Below, one piece after another: positions 31,482 through 39,090 of a stretch of DNA of 39,090 bases. Source of the stretch: Paraburkholderia oxyphila NBRC 105797 (GTDB lineage Bacteria > Pseudomonadota > Gammaproteobacteria > Burkholderiales > Burkholderiaceae); contig NZ_BAYD01000097.1 in NCBI RefSeq assembly GCF_000685075.1, positions 1 through 39,090 on the forward strand. The letters run 5' to 3'. Both the position numbers and the translations under genes were made by a program. The notes under the pieces are model-generated. The model did no database searches and was not told the origin of the DNA. It saw only the letters and a program-made list of their open reading frames with translations. Numbering within the stretch: the stretch's first letter is position 1; each line of letters starts with the position of its first letter.

Positions 31482-33272
31482 TTATGCGCGGGCGTCCGGC
31501 ACTTGCGCGTCCACACCCACCACGCGGTTACGCCCGCTTTCCTTCGCCACATAGAGCCGCCGGTCGGCCACGTGCATGAGCGCTTCGTAGTCGGCGCGAC
31601 AGTCCGCGGGACTGGCGGCCACGCCGATGGACACCGTGAACGCGATGGCCACGGGATGCGCGGCGCTCGCCGGCGCCGTTGCGTCGGGCGCCCCTGCGTC
31701 GCGCGCATGGGCCTCGACCGCCAGGCGCACGCGTTCGGCCACGGCGGTGGCCGTCGCGAGATCGGCATCGGGCAGCAGCGCGGCAAATTCCTCGCCGCCC
31801 GTGCGAGCAGGCAAGTCCACGCTGCGCAGGTTCGCGCGCAGGATCCCGGCGAGGACGATGAGCACGCGGTCGCCCGCTGCATGGCCGAAGCGGTCGTTCA
31901 CGCGCTTGAAGTAGTCGATGTCGAGCATGAGCACGGCCAGTGCAACCGGGTGTTGCGATGCGCGGTTCGCGCGTTCGAGCGCTTCTGCGAAGGCCTCCTG
32001 AAAGCGGCGGCGGTTCGCGAGACCCGTGAGCGGGTCGCTGCGGGCGAGCGTCTCGAGCCGCTCGCTCGCCTCCACGTAGTGGCCGAAAATGTTGGTCACG
32101 ATGCGCAACGTCCCTACCAGCAACACGCCCAGCACGACCCACGCGGCAATCAGCGGACTGCTCAGCACCCGGCGCGCCGTGGCTAGCGTGAGCTCGGCGT
32201 TGCTGGTGGGCGCCATCAGCATCCAGTGCGACTGTCCAATGCGCCGATAGAGCAGGTACTGGCCATTGCGCTCGATATAGCCCGAGCCGCGCTGCATCCA
32301 CTTGTCGACCGAAGCCTTGGCTGTTTGCAGGAGGCTCGCGCTAAAGCGCGCCGGGCGCTCATCGATCATCACGCCGTTGCGAAAGTACACGATGCTTCCA
32401 TTGGTGTTCAGGAGACCGAACTCAACGGGATCGTTCTCTTCGTCGATTGGCGCGCCGGTGGAGAGCTGCAGCGAGAGCAGGCGCGACTGCGTGATGTCCA
32501 TCACCACGACGCCGCGAAACTGGTTGCCGAGATAAACGGGGGCGCTCAAGGTGGAGATGGCCTCGCCCTTTTGCAGCCCGCTGTAGACGGGCGTCCAGAG
32601 CACGTCACGGTTCGGGTTGCGCTCGGGCAACTGGCCGCGGTAGTAGTTCATGGTGTTGAAGCGGCGCAGCAGTTCGGGCACGCTCAGGGCCTGGTGCTCG
32701 GGCGCAATCACGAACACGCCGTTCGACGAGATGAAGGCCACCGTGCTCTGCACGGCGTCCGCGTGCTGGCTGATTTCCACGAGCGGGCTGAGCGTGCGGG
32801 CGAGCGCAATGTCGCCGGGCAGCAAGGCTGCGTCGCGATGAAAGCCGTCGAGGCCAGCGAGGCCGGCCGCGTTCGTGCCGTACACGGTGGGGCCGCCCAG
32901 CGAGCCGGGAGTCTGCCAGACCGGCCGCGAGGTTTCGCCGAGCACCGTTTGCACGGCCGGGTTCTGAATGCCGATCCGTTGCTGCCTCTCGGAGGCGAGC
33001 ACGTGCTCGGCGTAATTGCGCAGAAACAGGAGGCGGCGGCGCTCGGAGTCGATGAGCGCATCCACGCCCACGGCGCGCACTTCGAGGTCGCGCTGGCGGC
33101 TTTGCAGGTCGTCGCGCGCAAGGTTGTAGAGCTGGCGCAAGCCCACGATGGTCACGAGCGTCATGGCGCCGACAAAGCACAGTGTCACCACGAGACGCGG
33201 CCGCTTCATGACGATGCTGGAGAAACGGTCGGGCCGCGTGCGGCCTGCCGTGCGCTTCGCGCTGCGCTGCAT
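31482..33272 (-). CDS. Membrane diguanylate cyclase, dCACHE-GGDEF
   Basis: Inner-membrane enzyme of about 596 residues that makes c-di-GMP. A transmembrane helix (about 26-46) is followed by a large periplasmic dCACHE-like sensor region to about 370, a second helix (373-392) and a GGDEF domain with DPLTGLANRRRF, DIDYFKRVNDRFGHAAGD and the active site GGEEF (about 492-496). The inhibitory I-site RxxD (RSVD) lies five residues before GGEEF, so product feedback is expected. The start is uncertain: 33272 has GGGGA just upstream, but 33287 and 33350 are also in frame. It looks like core chromosome rather than part of the catabolic block. Confidence 0.9.
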   Translation of the reverse strand: MQRSAKRTAGRTRPDRFSSIVMKRPRLVVTLCFVGAMTLVTIVGLRQLYNLARDDLQSRQRDLEVRAVGVDALIDSERRRLLFLRNYAEHVLASERQQRIGIQNPAVQTVLGETSRPVWQTPGSLGGPTVYGTNAAGLAGLDGFHRDAALLPGDIALARTLSPLVEISQHADAVQSTVAFISSNGVFVIAPEHQALSVPELLRRFNTMNYYRGQLPERNPNRDVLWTPVYSGLQKGEAISTLSAPVYLGNQFRGVVVMDITQSRLLSLQLSTGAPIDEENDPVEFGLLNTNGSIVYFRNGVMIDERPARFSASLLQTAKASVDKWMQRGSGYIERNGQYLLYRRIGQSHWMLMAPTSNAELTLATARRVLSSPLIAAWVVLGVLLVGTLRIVTNIFGHYVEASERLETLARSDPLTGLANRRRFQEAFAEALERANRASQHPVALAVLMLDIDYFKRVNDRFGHAAGDRVLIVLAGILRANLRSVDLPARTGGEEFAALLPDADLATATAVAERVRLAVEAHARDAGAPDATAPASAAHPVAIAFTVSIGVAASPADCRADYEALMHVADRRLYVAKESGRNRVVGVDAQVPDARA

Positions 33273-33429
33273 GGTATCCCCGACCATTCCAGGTTGTGTG
33301 GTTGCGCCCCGGCCGAGCTGTCGGCGAAGGGCGACCGTCAAGGATAGCATTGCGGCAGGTGGCCGGGAACGGCTGCCGCCACTGCGGCTTATAGGCGTGC
33401 AACAATCCGCTCCAGCACGGCAAGCGCCG

Positions 33430-34071
33430 CTAGGCGCGCCACGCGGAGCCGCGAATCACGCTGCAGAAGTTGCCCGCGTGGAAATGCGGGTCCTTGTCGG
33501 CGAGCACGTCGGCCTTCACGTTGCCGAAGGTCGAGTCGGGCTTGTGGCGAATGCCGTCGTAGAACGCCTGGATGATGTCCTCCTTGAAGTGCTCCGTGCG
33601 CGGATGCGCATGCACGACTGCCTCGCGTTGCGCGTCGCTGTACTCGTGGTAGGTGAGGCCGAGCACGTCCATCTCCACGCCCGCCGTGACGAGTGCGATC
33701 ACGGGGTGCATATGCTGAGGAATACCAGGCGTAGTGTGAAAGGCAATGGCGGTCCACACGAGATCGAGATCGTGCTGGGCGATGCCGCGTGCACGCAGGA
33801 AGTCGCGCGCGGCGTTCGCGCCGTCCACTTCGAAGCGCTCGTGCTCGCTGCTGTGCGAGTGCATCAGGCCGACGTCGTGAAACATGGCGCCCGCGTACAG
33901 CAGCTCGCGGTCGAACTTCAGCTCGCGTTTCAGGCCGGCCAGCGCGCCGAAGTAGTAGACGCGGCTGGAGTGGTGAAACAGCAGCGGCGATGCGGTGTCG
34001 CGCACGAATTCGGTAATTTCGCGCGCAAGTTGGCTGTCGGGGACGGCGACGCCGGCAAGGTCGAGGCTCAT
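33430..34071 (-). CDS. HD-domain hydrolase (cyanamide hydratase-like)
   Basis: Protein of 213 residues with the HD metal site: FHHSSRVYYFG (His33/34), AMFHDVGLMH (His65-Asp66), TAIAFHTTPG. The pattern and length fit the HD proteins annotated as cyanamide hydratase or phosphohydrolases. The start at 34071 has GGAG 7 bases upstream. It is divergent from the GlxA-type regulator at 34261, which may control it. The substrate is unknown; the annotation as cyanamide hydratase rests on family resemblance only. Confidence 0.87.
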   Translation of the reverse strand: MSLDLAGVAVPDSQLAREITEFVRDTASPLLFHHSSRVYYFGALAGLKRELKFDRELLYAGAMFHDVGLMHSHSSEHERFEVDGANAARDFLRARGIAQHDLDLVWTAIAFHTTPGIPQHMHPVIALVTAGVEMDVLGLTYHEYSDAQREAVVHAHPRTEHFKEDIIQAFYDGIRHKPDSTFGNVKADVLADKDPHFHAGNFCSVIRGSAWRA

Positions 34072-34260
34072 GGCTGGACTCCATCGAGTGGGGGGAAGGT
34101 GGAATCCATTGTGGTCCGTGATAGCATCGTCCTTAATCGACGGAGAACGTCGTTTTCTGCCATTTCGTGCGAGAACCGGACGCAAGCGCTGCGTGGCGGT
34201 CCAGGCGCTATCCAGGCGCTGTCATGCTGGCGCCGCGCCCTTGCCGGAGCCTGACCCCTT

Positions 34261-35253
34261 ATGCCCAAAATCGTCGCCATTCTTGCGCTGCCCGGCGTGC
34301 AGCTGCTCGACGTGAGCGGTCCGCTCGACGTGTTCGCCCAGGCCAATACGGAAGCGGGACGCACGGTGTACGACTTGCGCGTGATCGCGTGCCGCGCGGG
34401 ACCCATTCGCAGCTCCTCGGGCGTGCGCCTCTTGCCCGACGAAGTGGCGGGGCAGACGCGAGAGCGTATCGACACGCTGCTCGTGGCCGGCGCGCCCGAC
34501 GCCGCCACGCTCCAGCTCGCGCCGCGCGTGCTCGAGTGGCTGCGCGCCACGGCGGCGCGCGCGCGGCGTTACGGCTCGGTGTGCACGGGCGCGTTCGCGC
34601 TGGCGGCCAGCGGGCTGCTGGACAAGCGCCGGCTGACCACGCACTGGGCCGCGGTGGAGGCGCTCGCGCAGGCGTGCCCGACGGTCTCGATCGAAGCCGA
34701 TTCGCTCTACGTGCGCGACGGCAAGCTGCGCACGGCCGCGGGCGTCACGGCGGGGCTCGATCTGGCGCTCGCGCTCATCGAGGAAGATCTGGGGCGCGAA
34801 ATCGCCATGCGCGTGGCGAGCCAGCTCGTGATGTTCTTCAAGCGGCCCGGCGGCCAGCTGCAGTTCAGTCGCAAGGGGGAAACGCGCCCGGCGGGGCGCT
34901 CCGCGCTCCAGGAGGTGCAGCGCTGGGTGGCCGCCAATCCGGCGCTCGCGCACCGCGTGCCCGAACTCGCGGCGCGCGTGGGGCTGAGCCCGCGCCATTT
35001 CGCGCGCCTGTTCCAGGCCGAGGTGGGCATCACGCCCGCCGCGTGGGTGGAGGCCGTGCGCGTGGACGCGGCGCGCGAACTGCTCGAAACGCACGGCGAG
35101 GCGCCCAAGCGCGTGGCGGCCCGCTGCGGCTTCGCGAACGCCGACACCTTGCGGCGCGCGTTCATCAAGCATATGGGCGTGACGCCCGCGCAATACCGGC
35201 GGCGCTTCGGCGGCGGCGCCGAGCCAGGTGGCCCGGCGCGCGCCCGGGACTGA
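34261..35253 (+). CDS. GlxA-type AraC regulator with DJ-1/PfpI domain
   Basis: Regulator of 330 residues. It has an N-terminal DJ-1/PfpI-like domain (residues 3-170, LPGVQLLDVSGPLDVFAQAN, nucleophile-elbow Cys108 in YGSVCTGAFALA) and a C-terminal AraC double helix-turn-helix (VPELAARVGLSPRHFARLFQAEVGITPAAWVEAVRVDAARELLE ... CGFANADTLRRAFIKHMGVTPAQYRRRF). The very high GC third-position use differs from the catabolic genes to the left. It is divergent from the HD-hydrolase gene. No distinct Shine-Dalgarno sequence is seen. Confidence 0.92.
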   Translation: MPKIVAILALPGVQLLDVSGPLDVFAQANTEAGRTVYDLRVIACRAGPIRSSSGVRLLPDEVAGQTRERIDTLLVAGAPDAATLQLAPRVLEWLRATAARARRYGSVCTGAFALAASGLLDKRRLTTHWAAVEALAQACPTVSIEADSLYVRDGKLRTAAGVTAGLDLALALIEEDLGREIAMRVASQLVMFFKRPGGQLQFSRKGETRPAGRSALQEVQRWVAANPALAHRVPELAARVGLSPRHFARLFQAEVGITPAAWVEAVRVDAARELLETHGEAPKRVAARCGFANADTLRRAFIKHMGVTPAQYRRRFGGGAEPGGPARARD

Positions 35254-35697
35254 CGGCGGGGGCCAGGGTGGAGCGCCGCTTGCGCTGCGCAGGCGATTCG
35301 TTGTGCATCTTTGCGTAGGGTTAAGCGGAATTTCAGCCAGGAGTCGTCGATCCCGGCGATAATCGTCCGGATCAACGCGCCGCCCATGGCCGTTGCGCAG
35401 CGGCGGCTTTCGGGCCTCCTGGCTCGATGCGCATTGCATGCTTGCCGCCACGGTGTGCTACCGTGTGCCACCGCGTGCAACACGCAGGCCGTGAAGCGCC
35501 GCGGGCGGCGGCAGGCAGGAAGACTGGAAGGGTCGCACGGGGACGCTCCCAAAGCCGCATGAGCGGAGAAAAGGGGCGTGCGGCCGCGGCATCGAAGCCG
35601 TTTGACATGCGGCGTGCGAGCGCCGGAACAGGAGCCTTGCCCGGCGCGACCACGCCACGCGCCGTTCGACGATAACAAGAATTCACGCGACAAATTT
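35254..35697. other. Gene-free gap before the histidine kinase
   Basis: About 440 bases without a convincing gene on either strand. Open frames here are compositional and match no family I know. No clear palindrome, terminator or strong promoter was found. The kinase frame stays open through the end of this stretch, so a longer N-terminus cannot be fully excluded. Confidence 0.5.
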
Positions 35698-37155
35698 ATG
35701 TATTCGATCTTGCCCGCGTTCGTATCCGCCTTGTTTCTCGGGTTCGGTGTGTACGTACTGCTCACGGAAGGCGTGACGCGCCTTTCGCTGCCGTTTGCGT
35801 CGATGTGCGGGACCACCTTCGTCTGGCAGGGCACCTGGGCGTTCCTGTTCCAGACATCGGACCCCGAGCTCGCCGGCGCGCTCGTCAAGTTCGGCTATCT
35901 CTTCATCCTGTTTCTGCCCACGACCTTCTATCACTTCGTGATCGAAGTGGCCGGGCGGCGCAGCGAGCGCCCGCTGCTCTTCGCGTCGTACGGCCTGTGC
36001 ATCGTACTTGCCATGGCGCTGGCGGTGAGCGACGAAGTCGTCGCGGGCTATGGCACTTTCTACTTCGGCAAGTATCCCCGGGCGGGGCTGCTGCATCCCG
36101 TGCACGTCGCGCAGACCGTGCTGCTTGCGCTGCGCAGCGCGTGGCTGCTGCTGGTGGCGCGGCGCCAGACCGAGGCGCACGACCGCCGCAAGCTGCTCGA
36201 TCTCTGCTTGCTGAGCCTGTGTCTCTATGGGCTGGCCGCTACCGACTATGCGGTCAACTACGGCATTGGGTTCTATCCGGTGGGCGCCGTGTTTATCGCC
36301 GTGAGCCTTGGCATACTGGCCGTGACCATCGTGCGTTACGGCCTCATGCGGCCATACCTGCTCGCGGCGACCGTGGCGCACGAAGTGGCCACGCCGCTGG
36401 CGGCCATCGGCATGCACGCCGAGGAAATCGGCAACGTGCTGCCCGAGCTCATGCGCGGCTACCAGCTGGCGGTGCAGCACCAGCTCTGCGTGGACGGCCT
36501 CTATCCGGGGCAGTCGGAGCGTCTTTCGTCGCTGGCCTCGTCGATACAGCGCCAGGTGGACAGCACGAGCACGGTCGTGGAGATGTCGCTCGCCTCGTTC
36601 ACGCTCGACCGGCTCGACCGGCGCAGCTTCGAGGCCTACTCGATCCGCTCCTGCGTGAACGCGGCGCTCGAACGCTTTCCGTTCCGCCCCGGCGAGCGCG
36701 AACTGGTCAACGTCTGGCCGATCGACGCGCAACTGCAGTTTTCGGGCTCCGATTCGCTGGTCGTGTTCGTGCTCTTCAACCTGCTGAAGAACGCGCTGTT
36801 TGCGATTCACTCGGGTGGCAGCGGCAGCGTGGAGATTGCGGCGACTAGCGAGGGCGGCTATTGCGTGCTGCGTTTCTCCGATAGCGGCCCGGGCATTGGC
36901 GCCGACGTGCTTCCGCACATTTTCGAGCCGTTCTACTCCACCAAATCGCACGGCAAGGGTGCGGGCATGGGGCTCGCGTTTTGCCGGCGCGTAGCGGAGG
37001 CGCTGGGCGGCGCGATCGCCTGCGAGTCCGAGCCCAACGTGGCGACCACCTTCACGCTCCATCTGCCCGAACCGGGGTCGGCCGCCGACCGCGCGCTGCG
37101 CGATCCGGCGGCCAGGCCCCGCCGGTGGCCGGCGGGGCAGGACTACATGGGTTGA
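35698..37155 (+). CDS. Membrane sensor histidine kinase with 7TM-type N-terminus (CqsS/LqsS-like architecture)
   Basis: Sensor kinase of 485 residues. The N-terminal half (about 1-215) has seven hydrophobic segments and no large periplasmic loop, as in 7TM-type kinases. The H-box reads VAHEVATPLAAIG with phosphorylated His228, followed by the ATP domain: NLLKNALFAI (N-box), DSGPGIG and GKGAGMGLAFC. No receiver domain is fused, so phosphate goes to a separate regulator, probably the one at 38114. Alpha-hydroxyketone sensors (CqsS, LqsS, JqsS) share this general design; the link is tentative. The ATG at 35698 has no obvious ribosome site. Confidence 0.88.
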   Translation: MYSILPAFVSALFLGFGVYVLLTEGVTRLSLPFASMCGTTFVWQGTWAFLFQTSDPELAGALVKFGYLFILFLPTTFYHFVIEVAGRRSERPLLFASYGLCIVLAMALAVSDEVVAGYGTFYFGKYPRAGLLHPVHVAQTVLLALRSAWLLLVARRQTEAHDRRKLLDLCLLSLCLYGLAATDYAVNYGIGFYPVGAVFIAVSLGILAVTIVRYGLMRPYLLAATVAHEVATPLAAIGMHAEEIGNVLPELMRGYQLAVQHQLCVDGLYPGQSERLSSLASSIQRQVDSTSTVVEMSLASFTLDRLDRRSFEAYSIRSCVNAALERFPFRPGERELVNVWPIDAQLQFSGSDSLVVFVLFNLLKNALFAIHSGGSGSVEIAATSEGGYCVLRFSDSGPGIGADVLPHIFEPFYSTKSHGKGAGMGLAFCRRVAEALGGAIACESEPNVATTFTLHLPEPGSAADRALRDPAARPRRWPAGQDYMG

Positions 37156-37197
37156 GTGACTAGTTGAGTCACTAACAGCCTGAATACGGCCTGAATC

Positions 37198-37214
37198 CAG
37201 CCCGGCCAGGGCTG
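37198..37214. terminator. Hairpin between kinase and thioesterase genes
   Basis: Six-base stem CAGCCC/GGGCTG with loop GGCCA, flanked by further GGCC pairing, between the converging kinase (ends 37155) and thioesterase (ends 37224). A second inverted repeat (AGTGACT / AGTCACT, 37155-37173) begins on the kinase stop codon. Either could end transcription. Confidence 0.45.
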
Positions 37215-37223
37215 AATCGGGCC

Positions 37224-37721
37224 TTAGTTTGCCCCTGCGGGCAGAATGAGCTCATATTCCTTGACGCGCTCGATGATCCCCGGCGGAAAACGGCGGATCC
37301 GCTTGTCGGTGCCGGCAAAGAGAATCTGCTGGTAACCGAGCGAAACGGGACGCCCGTCCACGCAAAAACGAAACACGAGATAGGCGGAGCATTGGCGCAC
37401 CTGGAAGGTGTTCAGATAGCAATCGACGCGCTGAAACGGAAACGTCTCTTGCACATATTCCTGGTGTGCGCGCTTGGTCACGAAGACGCCGCCCGCCGCG
37501 AGCAGATTATTGTGAATGCACTCGTGGAACCAGCGCTCGCGGCAAATGCCCTGCCATTCGAAGTAGCGGGCGAAGTAAGTGTTCATGAACGCATTCGAGT
37601 CCTTGAGATAAATGTCGATGACATGATGGAAGGTCTTGCTCGGCGTGGCTTCCATGATTTCGTCGGTAAAGCCGTGGGTGCCACGGGAAAGCACGGCAGG
37701 GATCGATTCACGGGCATTCAT
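37224..37721 (-). CDS. Hot-dog fold thioesterase-like protein
   Basis: Single hot-dog domain of 165 residues. The 4-hydroxybenzoyl-CoA thioesterase signature is seen in IYLKDSNAFMNTYFARYFEWQGICRERWF (about 37-65), with the conserved D...N..Y spacing; the RYFEWQGxCRE part resembles the thioesterases of enediyne and polyketide clusters. The start at 37721 has GGAG 7 bases upstream. It lies, leftward, between a kinase and a response regulator. If the pair senses a fatty-acyl-derived signal, a thioesterase acting on acyl-CoA or acyl-ACP would fit; this is inference. Confidence 0.83.
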   Translation of the reverse strand: MNARESIPAVLSRGTHGFTDEIMEATPSKTFHHVIDIYLKDSNAFMNTYFARYFEWQGICRERWFHECIHNNLLAAGGVFVTKRAHQEYVQETFPFQRVDCYLNTFQVRQCSAYLVFRFCVDGRPVSLGYQQILFAGTDKRIRRFPPGIIERVKEYELILPAGAN

Positions 37722-37882
37722 TGAAGTACTCCAGATGGAACTGGCCGCTGGCGGCGGCCACGCAGGTCTTCGATGTTTGAAGACATGAGCCAATTCTCGT
37801 CGGCTTCCCGGGTTGCCAAAACCGCCTTCATCACATAGTCGAGGCGATCCTCGAGGGGCTGTGCGCACGGGCTTGTATGCAA
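37718..37882 (-). CDS. Possible small ORF coupled to the thioesterase
   Basis: A short leftward frame whose stop overlaps the thioesterase start (ATGA). The C-terminal stretch (LDYVMKAVLATREADENWLMSSNIEDLRGRR) is charged, helical-looking and less GC-driven than random frames here. The start is unclear: TTG at 37882, GTG at 37834 and ATG at 37831 are candidates and none has a strong ribosome site. I do not recognise a family. It occupies part of the 392-base gap between the thioesterase and the response regulator; the rest of that gap shows nothing clear. Confidence 0.35.
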   Translation of the reverse strand: MHTSPCAQPLEDRLDYVMKAVLATREADENWLMSSNIEDLRGRRQRPVPSGVLQ

Positions 37883-38113
37883 ACGCGCAGCCGGATGGCC
37901 GCGCAAACGATTACGCGCGTCGGAAAACGGGCTACGCGTCGTCCGGAGCGTGTGCGGCGGTTGCGGGGCGCGCCCGCGAGGCCGCATAATCTGGCAGCTA
38001 CGGGTTGCGGAGCGATGCGCGATGAATCGCGTGTCGAATCAGCGCGCTGGGGTGCAGATCGAGGGGCGCATCGAGTCCTGCCGCAGGCCTGTCGCGCGAA
38101 CAGAGGCCATTAC

Positions 38114-39085
38114 ATGAGTTCCATCGTCAGACAACCGGTTTTCTACCCCGTATCTGTGGTCTTCCTTGACGACAGCGCGGATTTTCTACACGCCCTTCGC
38201 GGCTTCTTTCCGAATGCGCACACGCATCATTTCTTTACCTCGCAGCCCGAGGCGCGCGCGTTCATCGAGGCGCACGGTGCAAGCGGCGCGGGCCATAGCC
38301 CGATGTCGGGCGAGGCGTGGTCGGAGTTCGAGAAGCGCGGCGGCAATGCGCTGGGCCAGGATGTGATGGCTGACGCGAGCCGCTTCGCGGACGTTGCGGC
38401 CATTGTGGTGGACTATGACATGCCGGGTCAGGACGGACTTGAGTTTCTCGACTCGGTGAAGGACGCGAATTGCACGCGTATTCTGCTTACCGGCACTGCC
38501 GACGAATCGCATGCCGTGGACGCGTTCAATGCGGGGCTCATTCATTTTTACCTGAAGAAGTCGGATCCGGGTATGACGCGCAAGCTCGCTCAGGCGCTGG
38601 GGAATGCGCAGCGCAAGTTTTGTGCGGGGCGCGGGCATATTGGTGTGCATGGCGTGGGGGCGGCTTATGCGGACCAGCGCACGGCCGAGGTGCTGGAGGC
38701 GCTCGCGCAGCGTGAGCGCATTGTTGAATATTATTGGCGGCCTGAGCAGAATGCGGTGCTTACGTTTGATGCTGCCGGCAATGCCGGCGTGTTTCTCGCG
38801 TGGGATGCGCACGATTGGGCGGCGCAGTGCGATGTGGTGACGGATGAGGGCGGGCCCGCCGCCCTGCGCGATGAGATGGAAGGGCGCCGGATCATGCCCG
38901 TGTTTTGGCCGAATGAGGCCTATCGGCCGGGGATGGAGAGAGTGGAGTTTGCGGTGCCGCAGCGGGTGGCGGGTACCGATGATACGCATGTGAGTTGGAC
39001 TCGGGTTGATGGTCTTGGGCTTGCGACCGATTTTGTTATCTATCATAGGTGGTTGCTGGCGCAACGTGATTCGTCGGTCTTGTGA
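38114..39085 (+). CDS. Response regulator with extended receiver and unknown output domain (LqsR-like architecture)
   Basis: Protein of 323 residues. The N-terminal receiver has the acidic pair Asp19/Asp20 (VVFLDDSADF), phosphoacceptor Asp100 (AIVVDYDMPGQDG), Thr126 (LLTGTAD) and Lys148 (FYLKKSDP). An insertion of about 30 residues between the second and third strands (about 52-92) makes the receiver unusually long. The C-terminal 160 residues carry no recognisable DNA-binding domain (AYADQRTAEVLEALAQRERIVEYYWRPEQ...). Proteins with a receiver and an orphan output domain occur as LqsR in alpha-hydroxyketone systems. The start at 38114 has AGAGG 7 bases upstream. The likely partner is the kinase at 35698. 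Confidence 0.85.
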   Translation: MSSIVRQPVFYPVSVVFLDDSADFLHALRGFFPNAHTHHFFTSQPEARAFIEAHGASGAGHSPMSGEAWSEFEKRGGNALGQDVMADASRFADVAAIVVDYDMPGQDGLEFLDSVKDANCTRILLTGTADESHAVDAFNAGLIHFYLKKSDPGMTRKLAQALGNAQRKFCAGRGHIGVHGVGAAYADQRTAEVLEALAQRERIVEYYWRPEQNAVLTFDAAGNAGVFLAWDAHDWAAQCDVVTDEGGPAALRDEMEGRRIMPVFWPNEAYRPGMERVEFAVPQRVAGTDDTHVSWTRVDGLGLATDFVIYHRWLLAQRDSSVL

Positions 39086-39090
39086 TCTTG

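Noticed and set aside
35683..37062. Long open frame on the minus strand opposite the histidine kinase
   Set aside because: It is antisense to a gene with clear kinase motifs, contains no recognisable domain and is rich in Arg, His and Gln, as expected of a GC-driven shadow frame.
1..39090. Mobile elements, phage genes, CRISPR arrays or RNA genes
   Set aside because: No transposase, integrase, spaced direct repeats, tRNA-like cloverleaf or rRNA segment was recognised anywhere in the window.

Overview
The window looks like part of a large, GC-rich betaproteobacterial replicon, most likely Paraburkholderia, Caballeronia or Burkholderia. The reasons are the two Burkholderia-type trimeric porins ending in an aromatic residue, the many IclR/LysR/AraC-controlled catabolic genes, the GC-rich codon use, and a hairpin repeat near the left end that resembles intergenic repeats common in that group. 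No rRNA, tRNA, CRISPR array, transposase or integrase was seen.

Left block (about 0.2-9.7 kb): a catabolic regulon. An MFS transporter and a porin run leftward. A cytoplasmic Rid-family protein, a leaderless periplasmic-binding-fold protein and a six-gene operon follow: intradiol (hydroxyquinol-type) dioxygenase, SDR, beta-keto acid cleavage enzyme (BKACE), gamma-carbonic-anhydrase-fold protein, MDR oxidoreductase and cupin. Most junctions in the operon are ATGA overlaps. Four copies of the palindrome TGCAATCGATTGCA, one with a single mismatch, lie in the two divergent control regions. In three of them the operator begins on the last base of a recognisable -10 box. The regulator is not evident in the window; the CG-centred palindrome suggests a LacI-type repressor encoded elsewhere. 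A HiPIP gene and an IclR regulator close the block.

Middle block (about 10.8-26.7 kb): an unusual catabolic module in which most enzymes appear to be exported. It encodes a C-C hydrolase of the 2,6-dihydroxypseudooxynicotine hydrolase type, an MFS transporter, a porin, a molybdenum hydroxylase pair (IorA/IorB type, Tat signal), a GlcG/HbpS-like protein, a Tat-signal acetamidase/formamidase homologue, two Sec-signal Rid proteins and a Tat-signal metal-dependent amidohydrolase/decarboxylase. An AraC regulator and a divergent operon follow, with a diheme cytochrome c4, an alpha/beta hydrolase and a second IorA/IorB pair. All three Rid proteins lack the arginine needed for imine deamination. The picture is periplasmic hydroxylation and processing of an N-heteroaromatic compound, with electrons passing to cytochrome c or HiPIP. 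The substrate cannot be read from the sequence.

Right of this (26.7-31.4 kb) are pirin, a LysR regulator, a fumarylacetoacetate hydrolase-family protein, a VOC protein, OsmC and the remnant of an acetyltransferase gene. From about 31.5 kb the genes look like ordinary chromosomal backbone: a diguanylate cyclase, an HD hydrolase, a GlxA-type regulator, and a 7TM-type histidine kinase with a hot-dog thioesterase, a possible small ORF and an atypical response regulator. The last group resembles alpha-hydroxyketone (Lqs/Cqs/Jqs) quorum-sensing loci but has no visible autoinducer synthase.
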